Shown here: positions 1-7,900 of the stretch, piece by piece
How positions within the stretch are numbered: position 1 is the stretch's first letter
Layout of the letters: each line of letters begins with the position of its first letter
Assembly: GCA_021797955.1 (NCBI GenBank)
Contig: JAJZYV010000027.1
Coordinates: 1-10,633 of the forward strand
Length of the DNA stretch: 10,633 nt
Direction: 5' to 3'
From: Thermoplasmata archaeon
GTDB lineage: Archaea; Thermoplasmatota; Thermoplasmata; Thermoplasmatales; Thermoplasmataceae
Translations under genes and position numbers: made by a program
The notes under the pieces: generated by a model
Database searches by the model: none
Told to the model about the DNA's origin: nothing
What the model saw: the letters and a program-made list of their open reading frames with translations, nothing else

Positions 1-60
1 ATCACCAAGAGATTCAATTTCTTTATACCATTCAGGGAAACTGGACTGCAGCAGATTCAT
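1..60 (-). CDS. Possible 5' end of a leftward gene running off the window (hypothetical, partial)
   Basis: On the minus strand an ATG at 60-58 opens a frame that stays open to the window edge. It reads about 20 residues beginning MNLLQSSFPEW and continuing YKEIESLGD, a mixed, soluble-protein-like composition. An in-frame TGA lies just upstream, so the frame starts here or is entered by a frameshift. There is no convincing ribosome binding site. Another minus frame just upstream (about positions 46-150) encodes a protein-like stretch including FKDRGFPKTTTETLF and ends in a stop within this segment, so a frameshifted gene remnant is an alternative. Twenty codons are too few to assign a family. 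Confidence 0.22.
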   Translation of the reverse strand, partial: MNLLQSSFPEWYKEIESLGD

Positions 61-121
61 GCATATTGATCATGAGGTCATGAAAAAGGGTTTCGGTGGT
101 AGTTTTTGGAAATCCTCGATC

Positions 122-130
122 TTTAAATAA
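122..130 (+). promoter_or_regulatory. Candidate archaeal TATA box upstream of drmE
   Basis: TTTAAATAA matches the archaeal TATA-box consensus (TTTAWATA). If used, transcription would start near 150-155 and give a leader of about 75 nt before drmE. The block is nearly self-complementary, so it could also serve a leftward promoter towards the left-edge frame. This reading assumes an archaeal host. Confidence 0.35.
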
Positions 131-160
131 TTGATGCTGTTACATAAACAAAAGGTGGGT

Positions 161-191
161 TTGGGATTAATTCCGCTACGAGTTATATACT
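161..191 (+). promoter_or_regulatory. Candidate proximal promoter of drmE
   Basis: TTATATAC at 183-190 is an AT-rich core about 45 bases before the drmE start. Read as an archaeal TATA box it would start RNA near 211, just ahead of the ribosome binding site. Read as bacterial, TTGGGA (161-166) with TATATA (184-189, 17-base spacer) or TATACT (186-191, 19-base spacer) forms a plausible -35/-10 pair with a leader of about 30 nt. Either reading gives drmE its own promoter, separate from the leftward operon. Confidence 0.45.
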
Positions 192-217
192 CAGTTAAAA
201 TCCACAATTATCGTTTC

Positions 218-222
218 GAGGT
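218..222 (+). promoter_or_regulatory. Ribosome binding site of drmE
   Basis: GAGGT lies 8 nt before the ATG at 231 and pairs with the CACCUC end of 16S rRNA. It supports that start over later in-frame codons. Confidence 0.6.
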
Positions 223-230
223 TATTATAG

Positions 231-2606
231 ATGAGTGTTCCCTTCTTCAATCTTAAATGTGAGGATTTAAAAACGGAAGTTTTCAAGCGCACAAACCAAT
301 ATATATATTTTTCAGACGATGATGATGTAAGATTTGAGGATACTATAAAGGTTGAATCAAAAGAAGACTTCATTTCCATACCGGAACCTGATATTGAACA
401 AACTGTCAGCGCCCTATGCCTTTTAAAAGAGGGGAAATCATGTGCTGTTTATTCACCGTTTTACGAAAGCAGATACTCTCCTTATCCAATGATAATATCA
501 GCGGTGTATCTACTCTCCAACACAACTTATTCTTATTTGGTAATTGGTGGAAAAAAAGAATGGGAAGTTGTGTTGAATAATGTATATCGTCATGGAAACA
601 TAGGCAATCATCCTCTGATGAAGTACTATCGCTTTAAGGATATTCTTAAATCGAACTCACTGAATCCAGATACAACAAGACGCAAACAAAGTTACCGGGT
701 TAGGTGGTTATTATCCAGCTTTTACCAAGATGATTTGTGGGATCAGTTAGAAGATATTGCTCTAATAATAGTGGATCTGACATCTGGAAATTCGCCCAGA
801 TTTGATAAAACAGGGATTGAAGGTATCATGAATTATTCTTCAAATAGTTCAATCCCTGCTGTTTTTTTTCTAAAAAATCCACTCGATAGCATTTCTCGTT
901 ATTTAAAGGAATCTGGCGTAGAATTGGTCACTCCCAAGATTGAGATGAAGGATATTCAACCACACGAGACACCGACGGTTCCTATTCCCAATAGCAGTAA
1001 CTATGAACTGAACTCATTTCTAAAACAATATGATCTTAGGAGTTACAAAATTAGTAAAAATGGAATTAAAAAGAAAATAGAAATCATTTATATTGAGGAT
1101 CAGGATAAATTCAGGGAACTTTATAATAAATTTAATAACTTCCTGTCGAGTTTAAATATAAACCGCGATGACTCTTACGTAAAATATGTTAAGAGTCTTG
1201 GGAGAAGCCTGTTGAATGAAGCGATGGAATTCACAGGCGCAGTTAACACAAACACCAGTGTCAAATTCGAATGGCTCACACATCCTTTAGGGACCTCAAG
1301 AGATAGATTTAACGACGCTATCTGGATGTTAAATGAAGAGGCCACTGAATCAGCAAAAGAGGTGATTGATGTGATAGATTCCATTATGAGAGAATTTGAA
1401 TCAAAGGTGACGCCAAAGGGAACAAATCTGGCTGTAACAGTCAATGCTTTCTTAAACGAAAATAAGACTGTCAGAGTGCTTGGAAAAAGAGATGCACTGA
1501 GTCCCTTTCTCCAGCATGTTTTGCCTTATGATTCTCAATATATTCAAAATATGATTGTCCCGCCGGATCAACTTGAAAGTGCAGATCCTGCGGATATTCT
1601 TATTTTTTTAAATCCTGTTTGTGGGAGAGAGAGTATGAAGCTGTTGACTTCCTGCGCAGAGAAATTAATTATAATCAATTATCCATGGGAGAAGAAAAAT
1701 ACTCTGTGCTCAACAGAAAAAATTCGGAAACTGATCGAAATTAAAGACTCAGATGAAAATTTTATTGAAGTAAAAGATAGTGGTGATATCTCTTCGAATC
1801 AGCCTGTAAACGAACAATATTCTGAGATAAAAAAGGAAAATGTACCAAGTATACCTCAATTTTATGATTTTGATGACGACCTTCCCGATAATGAAGAAGA
1901 GGAAGAGGAGAATTTTATAGACTTCGCTGCTGTATTTGGAAAAGATGGGGACTATACTGTCCAAAAGTGGATAGTTCCAATACAAAACAGAGAAGTGATC
2001 ATGCCAGGTAACAGACAGATAGTGTTGATCAAGGACAACGAAACTTATACTGGAATACCATCTCAGTTGAAACCAGGTGATGTTATTTTGATCTCAAAGG
2101 ATTTCAATCCAAAATCCCTCAGCGATTTTGTCTGGGAAATTATGGAGAAGAAATATGGGATAAGACGCAAAACCCACCCCGGAAATCAGTGGAGAGAAAA
2201 ATTGAAGGAATACATATTCAAACATCCTGGTATCACTTACCCACAAATTCTTGAAAAATTAAACGAAAATGGAAACATCGGTATTAGTACTGCTGCTGCT
2301 ATTTATCTGTGGTTGGAATCAGACACTATAATAGGTCCTTTCTCTAATGGGACACTAGAAGCTATTGCATCGCTGGTTGGTTCTAAAGAAAAAATAAATG
2401 AATGGAAGAGAGGAATTCAGGAAATAAGACAGAAGCATCGCCGGTTGAGCATTTATATTGGATATCTTTCCAGATACAATGCTACCAATCTCAAGGAGAA
2501 AAACAATGAAGATGATATTGTTGTTCCTGAATTAAACATTAGATTATCGGAATTATCGAAACTCGTACAGTTTGCCTCTGTCACTGGTTACCCGAGAAAA
2601 ATGTAA
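231..2606 (+). CDS. drmE: DISARM class 2 protein DrmE
   Basis: The 791-residue protein is assigned as DrmE, the component that with a cytosine-C5 methyltransferase defines class 2 DISARM. Its biochemical activity is not known. The call rests on size, general appearance and the complete set of drmMII, drmA, drmB and drmC beside it; no catalytic motif proves it. The N-terminal half has hydrophobic strands typical of a Rossmann or RecA-like fold (SYLVIGG near 101-107, ALIIVDL near 177-183, PAVFFL near 209-214). A second set follows near 414-418, 455-462 and 479-486 (ending in NYPWE). No Walker A motif is visible. A very acidic linker spans 547-560, with six consecutive Glu at 555-560. The C-terminal part (about 640-750) is basic and helical, with ITYPQILEKLNENG near 668-681 resembling a helix-turn-helix. 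No signal peptide or membrane segment is seen. The gene converges on the other DISARM genes, so it is transcribed separately. Confidence 0.72.
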   Translation: MSVPFFNLKCEDLKTEVFKRTNQYIYFSDDDDVRFEDTIKVESKEDFISIPEPDIEQTVSALCLLKEGKSCAVYSPFYESRYSPYPMIISAVYLLSNTTYSYLVIGGKKEWEVVLNNVYRHGNIGNHPLMKYYRFKDILKSNSLNPDTTRRKQSYRVRWLLSSFYQDDLWDQLEDIALIIVDLTSGNSPRFDKTGIEGIMNYSSNSSIPAVFFLKNPLDSISRYLKESGVELVTPKIEMKDIQPHETPTVPIPNSSNYELNSFLKQYDLRSYKISKNGIKKKIEIIYIEDQDKFRELYNKFNNFLSSLNINRDDSYVKYVKSLGRSLLNEAMEFTGAVNTNTSVKFEWLTHPLGTSRDRFNDAIWMLNEEATESAKEVIDVIDSIMREFESKVTPKGTNLAVTVNAFLNENKTVRVLGKRDALSPFLQHVLPYDSQYIQNMIVPPDQLESADPADILIFLNPVCGRESMKLLTSCAEKLIIINYPWEKKNTLCSTEKIRKLIEIKDSDENFIEVKDSGDISSNQPVNEQYSEIKKENVPSIPQFYDFDDDLPDNEEEEEENFIDFAAVFGKDGDYTVQKWIVPIQNREVIMPGNRQIVLIKDNETYTGIPSQLKPGDVILISKDFNPKSLSDFVWEIMEKKYGIRRKTHPGNQWREKLKEYIFKHPGITYPQILEKLNENGNIGISTAAAIYLWLESDTIIGPFSNGTLEAIASLVGSKEKINEWKRGIQEIRQKHRRLSIYIGYLSRYNATNLKEKNNEDDIVVPELNIRLSELSKLVQFASVTGYPRKM

Positions 2607-2631
2607 TTTTTCCTTAAAACAGTTGTAAAAA
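2607..2631. terminator. Convergent termination region between drmE and drmC
   Basis: The 45-base gap between the two stop codons contains a five-T run directly after the drmE stop (2607-2611). A five-A run at 2627-2631 reads as five T for the leftward operon. No strong hairpin is visible. T-tract (oligo-U) termination in both directions, typical of archaea, is the simplest reading. Confidence 0.35.
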
Positions 2632-2651
2632 TCGGCTATTTCAACTTCCAC

Positions 2652-3137
2652 TCATAAAAGGCTTGACATATCGGCAATTCTGTCGATCACTTCTGATAGT
2701 TTCCACACACTCTTATCTTCAATGAGGATTCCTATCTCGATATTCCATACAAGCCCCTTTGAAGTGAGGTTAGATGAGCCAAGAATAGCCACAGTTCTAT
2801 CCGCAACCATAATCTTTGCATGTAGATCAGCTTTATCTCTTGGATCAAAGAGATAAATTTTTGAATATTCAAAAGTATTTTGCATTTTTTTAAGAGAGTT
2901 AAGGATATTTTCACTTAGCTCTTCATCGCGGTTGAGGATAAAAGTTAATTTAACCCCTCGAGCTAGTGCCTTCTCAATCGCAATTAGAATTTTATTTGCA
3001 CCAGAGGTAATTGCATAAGAAAGAATCTGGAGTTCCTCCTTTGCGTTATTTATTAATTCCAGCATGGATGGCTCAGTAGATCGTATCCCCAATTTCATTA
3101 TCTCAGGATGGGTTGATAAAATCTCCACTCTTGTCAA
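2652..3137 (-). CDS. drmC: DISARM protein DrmC, phospholipase-D-fold
   Basis: This is a PLD-superfamily protein with one HKD motif: H-A-K followed by D five residues later (residues 118, 120 and 125 counted from an upstream ATG at 3173), then the usual GSSN (132-135) and a downstream Glu in WNIE (146). Single-HKD proteins normally form the active site by dimerising, with a phospho-His intermediate; many are nucleases. DrmC was dispensable for protection in the studied Bacillus DISARM. Two starts are possible. TTG at 3137 (161 aa) has GGAGG 7 nt upstream and overlaps the drmB stop as TTGA. ATG at 3173 (173 aa) has no binding site and would overlap drmB by 40 bp. I chose TTG, whose product begins at the Leu of SLTRVEIL. 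It is last in the leftward operon and appears short for a DrmC, with little beyond the PLD core. Confidence 0.85.
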   Translation of the reverse strand: MTRVEILSTHPEIMKLGIRSTEPSMLELINNAKEELQILSYAITSGANKILIAIEKALARGVKLTFILNRDEELSENILNSLKKMQNTFEYSKIYLFDPRDKADLHAKIMVADRTVAILGSSNLTSKGLVWNIEIGILIEDKSVWKLSEVIDRIADMSSLL

Positions 3138-4957
3138 AGAATATCCTCCAACACCAAACCACGATCGAGCCATAAGTTTCTATGCTCACACGAAGTTTCT
3201 GAGATAAGCGTACACCCATAGCAGCTTGAGCCATTAACTCTGAGCCTATCTGCAGAGAAGTGATCTTCGATGCATAACGGATCATTGGAACACTGCGTAA
3301 GAGATTCGATTGCTGTATTGTAAATTTGTTGAAATGAATTCACCATTGTAATCAGCCCCCCGGAAGTACCTTCGCTTCCGGGTTGAGTTGCATAAATTAA
3401 AAAACCTCCCCGGGGTTTTTGGTCGTTTGTATCCAGATATATTCTCTCACGAAGCGCTGATGATGAGTAACCAGATTCTACTGAAAGAGACCTGATAATC
3501 GCATGCGATAAAGTATGTAGATACACAAAAAGTGGACTCAGTTCATCTCTGTACATTTGATCTCTAAATAAGAAGGGGTCATATCCGGTGGGCGATAAAT
3601 ATGCTTTTGCCCATTCCGAGGCTATTTTTCCATTTAATTCTGGAAGTATTCCATCTGCAGTACTAACAAAAATCCCCTCTCCCTGCAATTCCATTCCGGG
3701 GTACCATTCTTCATTGTTCCCCTCAGTAAATGATACCTTCACAGGAGTTGCACCTCCTTTACTGGAATCCTCTCTTCTTATTTCTCTCCTGTATGAAATC
3801 TGTACTGCGATTTCAGATAATCTATTAATCGGAGTTGCAGTAAAAGATCTATGCTTTGCATCTGTGAAGTTCCTAACCTTGTTCTTGTTAACTTCAAAAA
3901 GTATATTCGTGCTTGGTTTATGCCTGTATGTTGGAGGAGCCCCAAATTTGCTTGCTTTAAGCAGTTCAGACAGCTCCTCAAGAATCAGGGCTCTATAGGT
4001 TGACCCTGTGGGTTTATTGAGGTCATTTATTGCCTGAGTTATCTCATCCCATGTGCATTCAAGTATGGCATTAACAGTATCAGTTTTTACAAATTTATTT
4101 ACCTCCAGTGCCTTCAGGCGTTTTTCTAACTCAGATTTACTCGAAAAAGTCCCGATTTGAATATGTGATCTCAGCAACCGATTATCAAGTATTCTGTGAA
4201 GAGCGGTGTCTCTGGGAGGTATGGTGAACAATGAAACAATATCCGTAATTCTCAGGTTTGAGGCTTGCCGCTGGATCATTCTCGCATCTGCTTCGCAGGA
4301 TTTTCTTAGAGTGCTTCCTGTTATTTCCTCCCTTTCGGGAAACCTTCCATGACATGGCCAGGAACTCCTGAATGCTTGTTCCAGTGATCTGGATCTAGTT
4401 TTACATTGAGGGCACATTAAGAATATGTTTGAGAGTGAACTCCCGCCACCGATCCACTTGAACCAGTCGTGATTGGAACAATCATTCTTTCCATTGTGGA
4501 TAAAGTAATACCAGTCAAAATCATCGAGATGTCCTTCAGGGCAGGCAGCTACAAATCTTACAGCCTGCTGATTCTTTGAAAATTCTTTTTTACATACTGG
4601 ACAACCATTCTGTTTCGAGTGATAAAGAATATACACATCATCATCTTTTTCAGGAGGATGAAGACTTGAGTTTACACACAGATTCCAGTTTGGAAAAATC
4701 TTGGTTCTGTAAATTGGGACATCATCTTTCTTACTAAGTTCCGCATTGGAAGGAAGTCTGAAAACCTTTGCACCTTTAAGAATTCCTTCACTCAATCTGG
4801 AGTCTGAGATTTCATAATCCTCTACGCGTATAGTGGGATTTTTGAATAATCCTATATCAGGAGATGGTATGAGCCTGGGACCATTCTTTCCCTCTATAAT
4901 TGCACCGGGTCCGTATGTGAGTATGTATTGCGATGGCCTTATACTTTGTGTTGACAT
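3134..4957 (-). CDS. drmB: DISARM protein DrmB (DUF1998 family)
   Basis: The 607-residue DrmB partners the DrmA helicase; in the characterised system DrmA and DrmB form a complex that binds DNA with free or single-stranded 5' ends. The N-terminus (RPSQYILTYGPGAIIEG, 7-23) is typical of the family. A first metal-binding region has CPVC (119-122), C139 with H143, C160 with H163, CPQC (182-185) and C202. The C-terminal DUF1998 domain shows the HTLSHAIIRSL helix (481-491), the RGGFLIYATQPGSEGTSGG segment (516-534) and a second Cys cluster: C556, C562, C579, C582, C590, ending SCEHRNLWLDRGL. This pattern is shared by DUF1998 proteins, which usually accompany large helicases. ATG 4957 has GAGGTG 5 nt upstream, overlapping the drmA stop; the genes are 9 bp apart. 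The 3' end overlaps drmC by 4 bp. The gene looks intact. Confidence 0.93.
   Translation of the reverse strand: MSTQSIRPSQYILTYGPGAIIEGKNGPRLIPSPDIGLFKNPTIRVEDYEISDSRLSEGILKGAKVFRLPSNAELSKKDDVPIYRTKIFPNWNLCVNSSLHPPEKDDDVYILYHSKQNGCPVCKKEFSKNQQAVRFVAACPEGHLDDFDWYYFIHNGKNDCSNHDWFKWIGGGSSLSNIFLMCPQCKTRSRSLEQAFRSSWPCHGRFPEREEITGSTLRKSCEADARMIQRQASNLRITDIVSLFTIPPRDTALHRILDNRLLRSHIQIGTFSSKSELEKRLKALEVNKFVKTDTVNAILECTWDEITQAINDLNKPTGSTYRALILEELSELLKASKFGAPPTYRHKPSTNILFEVNKNKVRNFTDAKHRSFTATPINRLSEIAVQISYRREIRREDSSKGGATPVKVSFTEGNNEEWYPGMELQGEGIFVSTADGILPELNGKIASEWAKAYLSPTGYDPFLFRDQMYRDELSPLFVYLHTLSHAIIRSLSVESGYSSSALRERIYLDTNDQKPRGGFLIYATQPGSEGTSGGLITMVNSFQQIYNTAIESLTQCSNDPLCIEDHFSADRLRVNGSSCYGCTLISETSCEHRNLWLDRGLVLEDIL
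3145..3149 (-). promoter_or_regulatory. Ribosome binding site deciding the drmC TTG start
   Basis: GGAGG on the minus strand lies 7 nt before TTG 3137-3135, inside the last codons of drmB. The ATG at 3173 has nothing comparable upstream. Confidence 0.65.
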
Positions 4958-4962
4958 TTCAG

Positions 4963-4968
4963 CACCTC
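4963..4968 (-). promoter_or_regulatory. Ribosome binding site of drmB
   Basis: GAGGTG with 5 nt to the ATG at 4957; its first bases are part of the drmA stop region, which favours translational coupling from drmA to drmB. Confidence 0.7.
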
Positions 4969-7900
4969 ACGTTTCGAAAGATGTGGTTTCCTCAATGTCT
5001 CTAAGGGACTGTGGAGCATTATCAAAGACAGTGGTTAGTTCTTTAGAACGCCTGTGAACTGGGTCTCCCAAAACTACATCGGATTCAGCTTTATAATATT
5101 CCACATATTTCACATTCTTGTTACTGCTCCGGGATCTTCTATTTTCCTGCTCCCAAGTATCAAACATTTCCATAGTTTTATTTTCAGTGTCTCTAGGAGG
5201 CGGGGATTTTAAGTCTGGCTGTTCCTGTGCTCTGGCCTCAAAAACATCTTTGAGATTTCCAACAATTGAACTTGATTGTCGGAACTCTGACATTTTACCT
5301 GCGTATTCATCAAGATACCACGGTATGTCTTTCAATCTTGAATTTCTTAAGATAAGGACGGAGACAGGGCCAATGGCTCTTTCCACTAACCTTGGAGCAA
5401 AAGGATAAGCAGAAACAGGTTCCACAAATCTGTGCAACTGCCTGTGAAATCCTGTAAAATACTCATAATGACTCAAGTCACGGGGCCTTGATACGCGAAG
5501 AAATGTAATAACCATGCCTCCGCCTGATCTTCCAATTCTGCCTGTTGACTGGATATAAGCCGAAGTAGTTTTAGGCTGCCCATTTACGATCATCAACCCA
5601 AGACGGGAGACATCTATTCCAGTGCCAAACATGGATGTGGTGAACAAAGTGTCCACGGGTTCTCCAATACCCGGGACATAATCCCTGTTAAGTTTTTCAA
5701 GAACAGTTGGAAGCTCGGTGGAATTAATTCTGCTTGAAAGCTCAACTTTTCCATCCTCGCCTATTTTCCTGAAATCTCCATGTCCTATTATTCGCAATTG
5801 CTGAGGAATATCCTGTCTGTAAAGGGCTACAGCACCAGCTAGTTCTCTGATTGAATTGAAATAACCGGCCACAGTCCAAAATCTATTTACTTCCGGATTG
5901 TCACCGTTCTCCCATCCAGTCTGCAGAAGTCTTGCCCATATACGATAAATTGGTGTGAGAGGACCACGACCTGGCGTCGCGATACCGATGTAAAGCCTCC
6001 CAGGCAAACTCTCTTCAAGCGCGTGACCTTCTGATTCTTTTACGAAGAATCTGTCATCCGAGTTGTTACCAAATGGAGGAAATAGGTGCACTTTTCTTGT
6101 GAAAATAGCTTTAACCTGATCCTCAGCATTCCTTATCGTGGCAGTGGAGGCGATATATTTCGGTATAATACCAGATCCCTCCCTGATCAGATAATCTATT
6201 GCAGTTTCATATATACCAACCATCCCACCAAGTGGGCCCTCAATGAGATGTAATTCGTCCTGCAATATAAGATCTGGGGGTGCTGCTTTTTCCACTTTTA
6301 CGTAAAGAGGGGTTTTTCCTCCCATTGGTGATGGGTGTATGGCGACTCCCCTTCCATGTAGATTCTCTCTGTAATAACCATATATAGAATGATAAAAATC
6401 AAAATTCCCAAATATCGCCGACGATCTTGGTTCAAAGGCTGGTCTGGCAAATTTATCAACCGTGGAGAGAAGCACCGATGGAGGATTCATGTAAATCTGG
6501 TCATCCACAGTTATTGCCGGAATCTGAACTCTATCAGAATAATGAATATCCCCCGCCTGAAATGGTTCGATAACATCATTCAATTTTAATTTTGTATTGA
6601 GTGAAGTCTGCCTGTCTGCCAGAAATTCTTCAACATCTCTGTTATGTATTAGCCCTGCAGGTGATCCTGCAAACCAATTTGATGATAACGGGCAGTCAGG
6701 ATTGGGGCAATATACTTCGAAGTTATACTCATGTGCTCCCTGATTTCTATTTATGTATGTTCTCAGGAAATAACCCGGCCTTGTAATGTGAGAAGAGGCC
6801 GGTGCAAGAGAACTGTCGTATTTTTTCATTTTGTTTATTGCATTTCTGAGAAAGGATTCTATTTCTGCAATGCTAAGCCTGTTCTTTGTCTCGAATTCAA
6901 ACCTCAGAGTTAAGTAATTCTTGTTGCTATTTTCTTTGAGTTCAATCCTGTTTAAAGTGATCTTACCATACACGCCGGTAACTGTTGAGATACCTTTCTG
7001 CAATTTATCCTTAACCGATTTGAAAATCAGGTAAAGAATATGTGTACCCTTTTCAAGACCTTCAGCCGGTATTGATAAAACAGAATGGCATGCAGGGCAT
7101 GTCGTTATCTGAGCTGGTTCTGAAGTACTTCGAGGATCTGAAGCCTTCTTAAGTTTACTTATCGCTCCTTCCGTTGTATAATCACTTCCTTCAAGAGTGT
7201 TTGGAGTTACCCCACTACCGACCCATAACCCTATCGTGAATGGTGTTGAGCCCAGAACTGGGTTTTTTGATTCAGTATAACCTGAAGGTCTCCACCCTAT
7301 CTGATTTTGACCATTTTTAAAAACTCTCAAATACTCCAGTGCTGTTACCAGAGAAAGGGTTCTTCTGAATTGCTGTACTGCCAGTAATCTCAGAGTATAT
7401 CTGGTTATGACCGAGGTTCCAAAACCTTCGTCTGGTCCATCAAGTTGCCTCAATCGTCTGAGGGTGATTGTGAATGCGATTATTGCAAGATATGCCTCGG
7501 TTTTACCACCACCCGTGGCAACCCAGAGCAGATCACATGTTCTTCTGTCATCAGAATTGACATTAAATATTGATTCAATGGTTAAAAGAAAATATGCCAT
7601 TTGAAACGGACGCCATTCGAGCCTTTTTCCATTGCTGTTCCAACCATACTGTAAATCCATTGCTTTATTTGTCAAACAGAATGCCAGTCTTGCCTTTTCA
7701 TCATTTAAGAGTAAATTCAGACCTTTCTTCATGCGATTTAAAGATAAGGTTGCACTGTCAGGAAGTCTGGACAAAATTATCTTTTCATCCCCTGAACGCC
7801 CAGCAAGCTCATCCCGGTTTGATTCTATCCATTCCTTGAACGATTCTATCATCGGAAATAATCGTTTTTTCAAGTCTTCAGGGTTCCAGGCCTGAGCAAG

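Noticed and set aside
1..130. Plus-strand frame open from position 2 to the stop at 128-130 (possible gene 3' end)
   Set aside because: About 42 codons with no recognisable motif, overlapping the AT-rich promoter-like block; chance openness is equally likely.
3359..3382. Perfect 8-base inverted repeat (CCCGGAAG / CTTCCGGG) with an 8-base loop
   Set aside because: It lies inside drmB codons for the conserved GSEGTSGG segment, so protein constraint explains it; no T-tract or regulatory context follows.
3401..3420. Hairpin-like AAAACC ... GGTTTTT block resembling a terminator
   Set aside because: It is in the middle of drmB coding for the conserved PRGGF motif, and the stem is imperfect.
3588..3998. 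Plus-strand 136-codon open frame opposite drmB
   Set aside because: It is antisense to the DUF1998-coding region, has no ribosome binding site, and its Leu/Ser-rich content is typical of an antisense shadow.
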